Positions 55,886 through 63,510 of a DNA stretch of 64,000 bases are shown one piece after another. The notes below the pieces were generated by a model, which had not been told where the DNA came from, did not search any database, and saw only the letters and a program-made list of their open reading frames with translations. The translations under genes were made by a program, and so were the position numbers. The stretch is from Streptomyces caatingaensis (GTDB taxonomy: Bacteria; Actinomycetota; Actinomycetes; Streptomycetales; Streptomycetaceae), in assembly GCF_001187435.1 (NCBI RefSeq), contig NZ_LFXA01000018.1:620001-684000 (forward strand), written 5' to 3'. Numbering within the stretch: position 1 is the first letter of the stretch; each line of letters opens with the position of its first letter.

Positions 55886-57505
55886 ATGACGAACAACGGG
55901 GGACGGGAGCCCACGAGCTACGGACTGCGGCCGGCGGCGCCGGAGTGGCCGGCGGCCCGCGGGGCGGGCGGGGGGACGCAGGACGCGTCCTTCATGACGG
56001 CCGCCGGGGACGGGGCCCCGGGCGCGGAGCCCGGCGCGGGCCGCCGGGTGGGCGGGCGCTACCGGCTGGACTCCCGGCTGGGCCACGGCGGGATGGGCAC
56101 GGTCTGGAAGGCGCACGACGAGGTCGTCGACCGGGAGGTCGCCGTCAAGGAGCCGCGCGTCCCGGAGCATCTGCCGGAGTCCGTGCGGCACAACGTCCAC
56201 CAGCGGATGCGGCAGGAGGCGCGGGCGGCGGCCCGGGTCGCCCACCCGTCCGTCGTGGCCGTCCACGACGTGGTGTTCGAGGACGGCCGGCCCTGGATCG
56301 TCATGGAGCTGGTGCGCGGCCGGTCGCTGGCCGACGTCCTCGACGGGGGGACCCTGGACGTCCGCGAGGCGGCCCGGATCGGCCTCGCGGTGCTGGGCGC
56401 GCTCACCGCGGCGCACGCGGCGGGCGTGCTGCACCGGGACGTCAAGCCGGACAACATCCTGCTCGGCACGGAGGACCGGGTCGTCCTCACCGACTTCGGC
56501 ATCGCGCGCATCGAGGGCGAGCAGGGCCTGACGGAGACGGGCGGCTTCGTCGGCTCGCCGGAGTACGTGGCCCCGGAGCGGGCGCTGGGCCAGCACCCCG
56601 GCCCCGCCTCCGACCTCTGGTCGCTGGGCGTCGTCCTCTACGCGGCCGTCGAGGGCATGTCCCCGTTCCGCCGCACCAACGCCCAGGCGACGATGCAGGC
56701 GATCCTCTCCGCGGAACCCCCGCGTCCGACGCGCGGCCCCGAGCCGTTCACGAACCTCCTGACCCGGCTCCTGAGCAAGGACCCGGCGGCCCGCCCGGCC
56801 CCGTCCGAGATCCGCGCGACCCTGGAGTCCCTCACCCTCCGCACGCCCCCGCCGGCCGCCCCCGCCCCCCAGGGCAACCGCTGGCTCCCCCCGGTCCTGC
56901 ACCGCAACCGCAAGGCGCAGTGGAGCCTCGGCGTCGGCCTCGTCGTCGTGGCCGCCGCCGTCTCCCTCCTCGTCGTCAACCCCTTCGGCTACGGCCCGGC
57001 GACCCCGCTCCACTGGAAGGTCCGCGACGAACCGGAGGTCGTCCGCGCGTCCATCACCGTCCCCGAGGACTACGTCAAGAGCATCGACCCCGACGGCCGC
57101 GTCGTCTCCTTCAAGGACCCGGGCGGCGTCTACACCGTCTCCCTGACCCGCAAGGAGGAGGACAAGGAGAAGCACGTCACCGTCGGCTCCGCCCACGAGG
57201 AGGCCCGCAGGCTGAAGGCCCGCCTGGAGAAGGGCTCGGTCTCCGGCGTCGACGACCCGGCCGTGACCGTCACCGACGCCAAGTCCTTCCAGGGCCTCGA
57301 CACCGCCGACGTCACCACCGTCCACCGCAAACCCTTCGCCGGCACCGACGACCCGAAGGCCTTCCGCCACACCCGCGTCATCGTCAACAAGTCCAGGAAC
57401 AGGGCGTGGTTGATGGAGGTCGTGATGCCCGAGAAGGGCAAGGCCCGCACCCAGGGCGAGAAACTCTTCGACGAGGTCCTGCGCTACCTGAAACTCCAGG
57501 GCTAG
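55886..57505 (+). CDS. Receptor-like Ser/Thr protein kinase (PknB type)
   Basis: The protein has 539 residues. After a flexible N-terminus the kinase domain spans about 55-320: GHGGMGTVWKAHDEV glycine loop near 67, catalytic Lys in EVAVKEP near 87, GVLHRDVKPDNILL near 184, LTDFGIARIEG near 203 and VGSPEYVAPER. A membrane helix (LGVGLVVVAAAVSLLVV, about 348-367) leads to a 170-residue extracellular part rich in Lys and Asp, without PASTA repeats. It should phosphorylate Ser/Thr in response to an outside signal. ATG 55886 follows GATGAT (55874-55879) by six bases, suggesting leaderless mRNA. A longer frame upstream is not protein-like. Confidence 0.92.
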   Translation: MTNNGGREPTSYGLRPAAPEWPAARGAGGGTQDASFMTAAGDGAPGAEPGAGRRVGGRYRLDSRLGHGGMGTVWKAHDEVVDREVAVKEPRVPEHLPESVRHNVHQRMRQEARAAARVAHPSVVAVHDVVFEDGRPWIVMELVRGRSLADVLDGGTLDVREAARIGLAVLGALTAAHAAGVLHRDVKPDNILLGTEDRVVLTDFGIARIEGEQGLTETGGFVGSPEYVAPERALGQHPGPASDLWSLGVVLYAAVEGMSPFRRTNAQATMQAILSAEPPRPTRGPEPFTNLLTRLLSKDPAARPAPSEIRATLESLTLRTPPPAAPAPQGNRWLPPVLHRNRKAQWSLGVGLVVVAAAVSLLVVNPFGYGPATPLHWKVRDEPEVVRASITVPEDYVKSIDPDGRVVSFKDPGGVYTVSLTRKEEDKEKHVTVGSAHEEARRLKARLEKGSVSGVDDPAVTVTDAKSFQGLDTADVTTVHRKPFAGTDDPKAFRHTRVIVNKSRNRAWLMEVVMPEKGKARTQGEKLFDEVLRYLKLQG

Positions 57506-57521
57506 GGGCGGCCCGGGGGCG

Positions 57522-58074
57522 CTCACTCCCCCCCGGAACACCTGCCGCGCATGCCACCCGATGTGCTCCCCGGCCACCACGGCCTCCCCCGCCCGCGGCC
57601 CGAGCAGCGCCCGCCCCCGCAGATCCAGCACCTGCCGCCGGGCGGCCTCACCACGCCCCGCGAACCGCCCCGAGACCACGATCCGGCGGTCCGCGGTCAG
57701 CGCACCCGCGCCGGCCGCCCGAGCAGCTCGGGCTCCCTGCGCAGGGCCTCCCGCAGCCCCGGCGCGAGCCGCCCGACCGCCCCGCTGCCGCGCAACGCCC
57801 CGACGGCCGCCCCCGGACCGCCGGGGCCGGCGTCGGTGCGCACCTCCCACACCCCGTTGCCGACGAGGTGGTGGAACGGATAGGCGGGCGTGGTCCTCCG
57901 GTTCGGCCCGAAATCCGCCGACAGCCGCTTCGGATCCGCCTCGACCTCGGAGTACGGCAGCCCCCCGCCCCCGTCCCGCTGGAACCGCCCCAGCGCGTAC
58001 AGCAACAACAGCGGCTTGTGCGGCGCCCGTTCCCCGCCCTTCGCCCACTGCCGCAACGCCCCGACGCGCGTCAC
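57522..58074 (-). pseudogene. Remnant of a phosphorothioate-sensing SBD-HNH restriction endonuclease
   Basis: From GTG 58074 about 120 residues match the N-terminal sulfur-binding domain of ScoMcrA-type endonucleases: TRVGALRQWAKGGERAPHKP, LLLLYALGRFQRDGGG and AYPFHHLVGNGVWEVRTDA. The frame ends near 57697. In another frame downstream the C-terminal end of the same family continues: DRRIVVSGRFAGRGEAARRQ, RALLGPRAGEAVVAGEHIGW and HARQVFRG. The central part, including most of the HNH nuclease, is missing. The full enzyme would cut phosphorothioated or methylated foreign DNA; this copy is an internal-deletion relic. Family recall is mine and should be searched. Confidence 0.75.
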
Positions 58075-58168
58075 CCAGTCCGTCCCCCGTGCGACCCGAT
58101 CGTCCCCGAGCCGCCGCCCACCTCCGGGACCTCGACGAACCCCACCCTTGGCACCCCCTCGACCAGCG

Positions 58169-58200
58169 AAAAACGCCCCTCCCCGGACGGGGAGAGGCGT
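58169..58200 (-). terminator. Terminator of the tRNA-Arg transcript
   Basis: On the minus strand ACGCCTCTCCCCG pairs with CGGGGAGGGGCGT (one wobble) and TTTTT follows directly (plus-strand A-run 58169-58173). It begins 14 bases past the tRNA 3' end. A true T-run terminator is unusual for this GC-rich genome. Confidence 0.88.
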
Positions 58201-58213
58201 GAAGAAAGCGGAG

Positions 58214-58286
58214 CGCCCCCGGCAGGACTCGAACCTGCGGCCAAGCGCTTAGAAGGCACGTGCTCTATCCACTGAGCTACGGGGGC
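58214..58286 (-). tRNA. tRNA-Arg (anticodon UCU)
   Basis: The 73-base cloverleaf reads from 58286. Acceptor GCCCCCG pairs with CGGGGGC, D-arm GCTC/GAGC, anticodon loop CTTCTAA with TCT, and T-arm GCAGG-TTCGAGT-CCTGC. The anticodon stem has one weak outer pair. CCA is not encoded. It decodes AGA, a rare codon in Streptomyces. tRNA-Arg genes often serve as integration sites, but the 3' end points to the restriction remnant, not to the accessory genes on the 5' side. Confidence 0.95.
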
Positions 58287-58449
58287 TGACCTGCGTAAAC
58301 GCAGCTTCCTAGCGCTGTCCCCCGGGTCGCGGGGGACGCATGGGGGAATCGTAGATCCCCCGTGGCTCCGGGGGTACGGGCGTCCCCCCGGATACAGGAC
58401 GCAGCTTCTCACACATCCTTCACACTTCTAAGGAGCGGGCGGAAACAAT

Positions 58450-58495
58450 CTTCCCCTCCCCGGGCGTTGCAGGTCCTGCAACCGAGGAGGGGAAG
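58450..58495 (+). promoter_or_regulatory. Ribosome-binding-site hairpin immediately before the DUF5655 gene
   Basis: CTTCCCCTCC (58450-58459) is perfectly complementary to GGAGGGGAAG (58486-58495), which contains the Shine-Dalgarno sequence and abuts the GTG at 58496. Inside the loop a second stem, TTGCAGG with CCTGCAA (58467-58481), can form. If the leader is transcribed, ribosome access would be blocked, pointing to translational control by temperature, a ligand, a protein or a small RNA. Confidence 0.72.
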
Positions 58496-59386
58496 GTGTC
58501 GGGGCTGAAGCTGTTCCACACGACGAAGAGCGGTGTGACTGAGGTCACGCCGCATCTTGCTGAGGTCGAGGCGGATGTACAGGACCTCATCGAGGCGCAC
58601 ATGCAGACGATGCTAGGGGTGCGGTTCCTGGCGAGCGAGTACGTCATCGACTGCGTTGACGGCGGGCGGATCGACTCGCTGGGGCTCGACGAGAACAACG
58701 CACCGGTCATCGTCGAGTACAAGCGCGGCACCGACGCGGGTGTGATCAACCAGGGCCTGTACTACATGGCGTGGCTCATGGCGCACAAGGACGCCTTCCG
58801 GAACCTGGTCCGCGACCGGCTCGGGGCTGCGGTCGCGTCCCAGGTCCTGTGGAGCGCACCCCGGCTGATCTGCATCGCCGGCGACTTCACCCGCTACGAC
58901 GCCCACGCCGTGCGCGAGCACCGGCGCAGCATCGACCTGGTCCGCTACCGCTTTTTCGGCAATGACCACATCGGCCTTGAGACCGTCGCCTCCGTCACGG
59001 GGCACTCGGCCACGGCCAAGCGGGTGCGCCGGCGCGCGGCCGGGCTGCCGCCTGTCCGCAGGCAGGGCGGAGCGATGGCGGAGCTGGCCGAGGCGGCCGA
59101 CGAGGTGCTGCTCGGCCTCGGGGACGGCATCACCCGCGTCCAGCGCAAGCAGTACGCGGCCTACCAGCGCCTGCGGAACTTCGCCTGCGTCTGCCCGCCG
59201 CAGAAAAGCAAGCTGCTCGTCTACCTCAAGGCCGACCCGAAGAAGGTCGACCTCATCCCCGGATTCACCCGGGATGTCACGGGGCTCGGCCACCACGGCA
59301 CGGGCGACCTGGAGGTGCAGCTGCGCACCGAGCGGGACCTGGAGCGTGCCCAGGACCTGTTCCGCCTCAGCTACGCCGCGGCGTAG
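58496..59386 (+). CDS. DUF5655 protein with PD-(D/E)xK nuclease-like N-terminus
   Basis: The protein has 296 residues. The N-terminal half holds RIDSLGLDENNAPVIVEYKR (about residues 57-76), where Asp and the later Glu-x-Lys form a PD-(D/E)xK nuclease-type core; the following helix begins GVINQGLYYMAWLMAHKDAF. The C-terminal 110 residues resemble DUF5655 (YQRLRNFACVCPPQKSKLLV then DLIPGFTRDVTGLGHHGTGD, ending RAQDLFRLSYAA). Such proteins are widespread, often annotated as putative transporters or nucleases without proof. The GTG lies directly behind the Shine-Dalgarno in the hairpin. Its location between defence and mobile-element relics makes a role against foreign DNA plausible. Confidence 0.8.
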   Translation: MSGLKLFHTTKSGVTEVTPHLAEVEADVQDLIEAHMQTMLGVRFLASEYVIDCVDGGRIDSLGLDENNAPVIVEYKRGTDAGVINQGLYYMAWLMAHKDAFRNLVRDRLGAAVASQVLWSAPRLICIAGDFTRYDAHAVREHRRSIDLVRYRFFGNDHIGLETVASVTGHSATAKRVRRRAAGLPPVRRQGGAMAELAEAADEVLLGLGDGITRVQRKQYAAYQRLRNFACVCPPQKSKLLVYLKADPKKVDLIPGFTRDVTGLGHHGTGDLEVQLRTERDLERAQDLFRLSYAAA

Positions 59387-59700
59387 GGGGCTCGCGAGGC
59401 TCCTGGTCGTGGACGGCCAGGAAGCACAGTTGAAGTTGGGGGTTGTCGTCGTGTGTTGCCCCTTCGACGTATCGGTCAGGGAATGGCGGTGGATCTCTAA
59501 CGATGGGGGTGGATCCCCGGTTTCGGTAACCGGGGATCCACTGGTATACGGGGCCGGGCGGCCGATCGAGGCTGCTCGCTGCCACGGCCCCCTCCTGGGC
59601 CCTTCCGAGCATCCATCGGCCTGGGGCTCCGCGGTGTCCATGACGTGTGCACGGCGACCTCGATGAGGACGCTGCCAGCCTCGGTGCCGCGCGGGCTCGC
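59387..59700. other. Intergenic stretch after the DUF5655 gene
   Basis: 314 bases contain no gene with protein-like translation. The one clear feature is the hairpin at 59509-59541. A short GGTGGATC repeat precedes the hairpin (59489 and 59509). Confidence 0.4.
59509..59541. terminator. Perfect 14-bp stem, bidirectional terminator candidate
   Basis: GTGGATCCCCGGTT (59509-59522) pairs perfectly with AACCGGGGATCCAC (59528-59541) around TCGGT. It lies between the rightward DUF5655 gene and the leftward HNH remnant, so it can end both transcripts. A relic of a mobile element end is an alternative. Confidence 0.65.
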
Positions 59701-60261
59701 CTAGAGGTGTGGCGGTGAGGCTTCCTTCCAGCCACCGTTGATGTACCAGGTGTCGGCGGCCAGGGTCCGGTACAGAGCGCTCTCCCAGCTGTTCGGGTTC
59801 GTCTTCGTCCAGCCCTCAGCGCTTCGGGCGAGGTGGTCCGCTATGCCGCTGCGGGGTCGGCCGGTGAACATGTGGAAGAGCGTGGAGAGGTGGTTCGCGA
59901 CCTGGAGGCGGTAGCGTCCGTCGAGGTCGAACACGCGCAGGTGGGTTTCGAGCCGGGCGACGAGCGTCGGGTCCCAGTCGTCAGGCGCGCTGATGTAGAA
60001 CCGTGCTGTCATCGGCTTCGAGCCGGTCTTTTTGATGAGGCGGGCGGCCAGCTAGGGAACGTGGAAGAGGTCGTCGTAGTACGGGTGGAGGGGCTGGTCC
60101 TCCGCAGTGGCCGGCGCTTCCTCGCCCTTGCCGGTGTTGCAGTCCCGGCAGGCGGGCACGAGATTGACCGGGACGACCGCGAGAAGCGGGTACCTGCCCT
60201 TGAGGAGCTGGTGGTCAATGGTCGTCACCTTGCTGATCCCGCACAGTGGGCAGAGTTCGTT
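59701..60261 (-). pseudogene. HNH endonuclease remnant with in-frame amber codon
   Basis: The frame carries a treble-clef HNH motif: NELCPLCGISKVTTIDHQLL then VNLVPACRDCNTGKGEEAPA, with two C-x2-C pairs and D-H. It runs through HPYYDDLFHVP to TAG at 60054-60052, then continues in the same frame without other stops (LAARLIKKTGSKPMTARFYI to WYINGGWKEA) to 59701. The stop sits where a Trp would fit. The C-terminal part resembles the end of longer HNH proteins, and the N-terminus has been replaced by integrase sequence at 60262. The combination of a nonsense codon and a lost 5' end points to a dead gene. Confidence 0.7.
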
Positions 60262-60844
60262 GGCGAACAGTCCCACGAGCCGTCGTCCGCGTGCGCGCTG
60301 GTAGCCGCCGACGTAGGAGACCGCGCACAGCAGGGAACGGGCTTGGGTGGGATTGGCGACCACTCGCGGGTCGACCTGCTGGACGGTCTCGGCCACGCGC
60401 CAGTTGATCGGGGCCAGCGGGTCCGCGGGGAGATCACACTGCTCGATGGCGTAGTGCACAGCGTTGACCAGGACCTTGTGCTTGTGGCGCTGGGTCTCGG
60501 CAGCCGCGGGCCGTGCCGTCCTGTTTCAGGCGCAGAGCCTCCAGCACAGCCCGCATCACGGCGGGATCGAGTAGGTCGGTCAACGGGCGAGAGGAAGCGG
60601 CCACCCAGCGCAGCGCCAGCTGCACCTCGCCAGGAACCCGGCGTTGATCAAGCTGAGGCACCACGAAAGCCCAGTCCCGCAGCGCACGCCGCAGCAGCCG
60701 CTCGTCAGGGCGGCCCCGCGCGTCCCGCAACATCGCCAGCGTGATCGCGCACAAGGCGTCGTTGGTCTCGTCCCGGGACTTGGCCGCAATCTGCGGCCAG
60801 CGCATCCGCAGGTACTCCAGCGCGAAGGCATACCAGGTGAGGAA
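60262..60844 (-). pseudogene. Integrase (tyrosine recombinase) remnant, frameshifted and joined to HNH sequence
   Basis: Beginning near 60844 the leftward reading gives FLTWYAFALEYLRMRWPQIA, LCAITLAMLRDARGRPDERL and PLTDLLDPAVMRAVLEALRL, which I recognise from the N-terminal core-binding part of actinobacterial phage-type integrases. Near 60505-60515 the frame breaks; the protein continues one frame over as AAAETQRHKHKVLVNAVHYA, INWRVAETVQQVDPRVVANP and ARGRRLVGLFA, where it meets the HNH sequence. The catalytic domain with the Arg-His-Tyr residues is gone. It is a decayed integrase from an excised or deleted element. Confidence 0.7.
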
Positions 60845-61276
60845 TGCGCCCTGCCCGCAGGACGGTTTGTCCGTTCGGCGGATGCATATCTGTTCGTGGG
60901 CGGTTGTCCTGTACCGCCTGTGTCAGCACGGTGCCGAGTTCGCCGATCAGTTCCCTGATGTCCGCTCCTTGGGTTGAGCGGGAACGGCTGGCGCGCCGCC
61001 CCGCGCTCAGCCCTCTTCCGACACGCCGCGTCTCCCAGACGTGACGCGCGCGAATCGCCGTATTTCTCATGGCGCCCACCACCTGTCTGGTCTTTTTGAC
61101 CAGGTGAACGCAGCGGCTCTTCGATGCCATTGCGCACAGGAGGCTCCTGGGCCAGCTGCGACGGAAGTGGCCCTGAGCGCCGAACGGGCGGGCTTCAAGG
61201 CAAGTCGGGCAGGGGCGGGCGGTCCGCGGGAAGGGTATGATCACCACGCTCCGGCGGGCAGGTCGAGCGAGCTCCC
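60845..61276. other. Decayed stretch between integrase and IS remnants
   Basis: A leftward open frame (61247 to about 60850) includes GADIRELIGELGTVLTQAVQD, which looks protein-like but is not recognised; it runs out of frame into the integrase. The rest has poor coding character. It could be the leftover of a small gene of the former element. Confidence 0.3.
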
Positions 61277-61541
61277 GACCGTCTCGACCGCGACTTCGTC
61301 GCTGCGGCCTCCAGCCGGTGTTGTGTGGCGGACTTCACCCACGTGAAGACCTGGTCGGCGATCGTCTACGTCGAGTTCGTCGTGGGACACCTTCTCCCGT
61401 CGGATCGTGGGCTGGTCGGCGGCCACCGTCAAGGAGACCGTCTTCGCACTGGACGCCCTGGAGATGACGATCTGGCAACCTGACCGCGACCAACGTCCCA
61501 CCCAGACAGGCGCGTTGATCCACCACTCGGATGCCGGGTCG
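61277..61541 (+). mobile_element. IS3-family transposase (OrfB) fragment
   Basis: Reading from 61277 gives DRLDRDFVAAASSRCCVADF then THVKTWSAIVYVEFVV, the integrase-core (rve) start with the first catalytic Asp. One extra G at 61384-61386 shifts the frame; afterwards SRRIVGWSAATVKETVFALD and GALIHHSDAGS follow, including the second catalytic Asp. The piece stops just before the threonine aldolase start, without the third catalytic Glu or an inverted repeat. It is an inactive remnant. Confidence 0.78.
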
Positions 61542-61557
61542 TGTTGTGCTGGTGCCC

Positions 61558-62583
61558 ATGAACGAATCACGACCTATTGACCTACGGTCCGACACCGTCA
61601 CCCGCCCTGATGCCGAGATGCGCGCGGCCATGGCCGCCGCGGAAGTGGGTGACGACGTCCTCGACGGCGACCCCACTATGCGTGAGCTTGAGGAGCGGGT
61701 GGCGCAACTACTCGGTATGGAATCCGCCTTGTGGGTTCCGAGCGGCTGTATGGGCAATACCATCGCGCTGATGCTGCATCTGCAGCGGGGGGACCGATTC
61801 CTGGCCACCCGCGCGGCCCATGTGCTGGACAATGAACTGGGCGCCGCCGCCTGGCTGGCGGGAGGCATACCGGAGCCGCTGCCCTGGGACGCTGCGCCGG
61901 GGCGCCCGTCGCCGGAGGCTGTGACGAAGGCTGCGGGCACCAACGGCCCATATTACCGGCTCCGCACGCCGTTGCTCTGTCTAGAGAACACCCACAACGC
62001 CGCTGGTGGCGCGGTCACCGGGCCCGAGGAGCAGGCAGCCCTCGTCGCAGCGGCTCGGGCTGCGGATCTACGGGTACATCTGGATGGTGCGCGGATCTGG
62101 AACGCCGCGGCGGCGCTCGGGGTCAAGCCGTCCGAGCTGACCGTCGGCGTGGACAGTGTGCAGGCGTGCCTCAGCAAGGGACTCGGAGCGCCTGTCGGTT
62201 CGCTGGTGGCTGGCTCCCGCGCGTTCGTTGAGGAAGCGCGGCGGGTACGGAAGATGCTCGGTGGAGGTGTGCGCCAAGGCGGTGTCCTGGCGGCGGCGGG
62301 GCTGGTGGCCCTCGACCGGCTGGATCGGTTGTACGAGGACCATGACGCCGCGCGCCAACTGGCCACTGGCCTGGCGGAACTCGGCTGGAAGGTACGCGAG
62401 CCTCACACGAACATCGTGCTGGCGGAGGTGGACGACCTCCACCAGTGGCTCGGTCGGCTACGGGAAGCGGGGGTGCTGGCGTCGTCGATGGACGGCTGCG
62501 TCCGGTTCGTCACGCACCGGGACGTGTCCCGCCAGGAGATCGGTGAGGCGCTGCGGCGGATAGCCGGTCGAGCGCACGGCTAA
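61558..62583 (+). CDS. ltaE: Low-specificity L-threonine aldolase
   Basis: The 341-residue PLP enzyme splits threonine or allo-threonine into glycine and acetaldehyde. IDLRSDTVTRPDAEMRAAMA opens the fold, VGDDVLDGDPTMRELEERVA follows, and LENTHNAAGGAVTGPEEQAA and VHLDGARIWNAAAALG are cofactor-binding motifs. The PLP-binding Lys lies in QACLSKGLGAPVGSLVAGSR. ATG 61558 gives MNESRPIDLRSDTV; nine more codons are open upstream within the IS remnant. GC content is a little lower than in the core genes, consistent with acquired DNA. No partner gene adjacent. Confidence 0.9.
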   Translation: MNESRPIDLRSDTVTRPDAEMRAAMAAAEVGDDVLDGDPTMRELEERVAQLLGMESALWVPSGCMGNTIALMLHLQRGDRFLATRAAHVLDNELGAAAWLAGGIPEPLPWDAAPGRPSPEAVTKAAGTNGPYYRLRTPLLCLENTHNAAGGAVTGPEEQAALVAAARAADLRVHLDGARIWNAAAALGVKPSELTVGVDSVQACLSKGLGAPVGSLVAGSRAFVEEARRVRKMLGGGVRQGGVLAAAGLVALDRLDRLYEDHDAARQLATGLAELGWKVREPHTNIVLAEVDDLHQWLGRLREAGVLASSMDGCVRFVTHRDVSRQEIGEALRRIAGRAHG

Positions 62584-62685
62584 TCTCCGACCATTCCGAC
62601 CACTGGTGTCCTGCGGTGTGTCGGCTCGCCGGGCACCAGCGTCTCATGGCTGGTCGCCTCGGCGAGGGCCGGGACACCGCAGGTG

Positions 62686-63396
62686 TCACTTCGCTAGATC
62701 GTTACTGATACCGGCCAGCAAACGGTCGAGCCCGAACTCGAAGCTCTCGTCGTCGTTCGCCTTGACGAGCAGGCCGCTGAGTCGGACGAAGTTCGGGAAC
62801 TCCTCACTCGGCAGTGATTCCACGAACTCACGCATCGTGTCGGCGTCTTCGGAGACACCGTCAGTCGTGCTGTCCGCCCCGGCCACCCGCTGCCGGGAGA
62901 GCTCCACCAGCACGCCGCCGATGGTGTAATTCGCGACGAGATTGTACGCGTAGGCGATGGACTCTTCCGGGTAGCCCCACCGCAGAAACGCCCCGAGGGT
63001 GTACTCGACCACGCGTAGCGCACGCGGCCCCAGAGTCGGCCGGCTCGCCGCCAGTCGCGCGGCCTCCGGGTAACGGCTGAGAACCCGGCGCACCTCGTGC
63101 AACACCCGGCGCAGGTCCGCCAGCGCCTCCCCCTCTTCCTCCGGCAGGCTCACCTCGCCGAAGATCTCGTCCAGCACCAGGTCGAGCAACTGGTCCTTGG
63201 TGGCCACGTGCCAGTACAGCGAGGTCGCCGCCGTGCCCAGGTGGGAGGCGAGCTTGCGCATGCTCAGGTCCTCAAGCCCGTGCTGTTCGAGGTAAGTCAC
63301 CGCTCCGCGCACGATCTGCTCGCGGGAGAGCGGCTGTTGCCTGCGGGGCGGCTTGTCCGCCACCCAGGCCGCGCTGACTTTGGTCCTGCCGTCCAT
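62686..63396 (-). CDS. TetR-family repressor of the adjacent MFS exporter
   Basis: The protein has 236 residues. The HTH reads LSREQIVRGAVTYLEQHGLE, DLSMRKLASHLGTAATSLYW and HVATKDQLLDLVLDEIFGEV, of the classical TetR class with TetR_C-type ligand domain (YTIGGVLVELSRQ). Divergence from a DHA2-type MFS gene with palindromes between indicates a drug-responsive repressor-pump pair. AGGGGC lies close to the ATG at 63396. Inducer unknown. Confidence 0.88.
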   Translation of the reverse strand: MDGRTKVSAAWVADKPPRRQQPLSREQIVRGAVTYLEQHGLEDLSMRKLASHLGTAATSLYWHVATKDQLLDLVLDEIFGEVSLPEEEGEALADLRRVLHEVRRVLSRYPEAARLAASRPTLGPRALRVVEYTLGAFLRWGYPEESIAYAYNLVANYTIGGVLVELSRQRVAGADSTTDGVSEDADTMREFVESLPSEEFPNFVRLSGLLVKANDDESFEFGLDRLLAGISNDLAK

Positions 63397-63446
63397 CAAT
63401 GCCCCTCCGTGGGCCCGTGTGGTGTTTGCTGCCGGAGCGCCACCTA

Positions 63447-63477
63447 GGGTACAGTGCCCGAGAGTCGTACAGTGTAC
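63447..63477. promoter_or_regulatory. Two palindromic TetR operators
   Basis: GGGTACAGTGCCC (63447-63459) is a near palindrome and GTACAGTGTAC (63467-63477) a perfect one; both share the core GTACAGTG with a 20-base centre-to-centre phase. They lie between the divergent tetR and MFS genes, 34-64 bases before the MFS start. Confidence 0.68.
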
Positions 63478-63510
63478 CGTCAATGGAACGTCGTACCGGA
63501 GGGGGTAGTC

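Noticed and set aside
58214..58286. tRNA-Arg as the attachment site of the 58-64 kb island
   Set aside because: The 3' end points away from the island and no second copy of the tRNA end was seen in the window.
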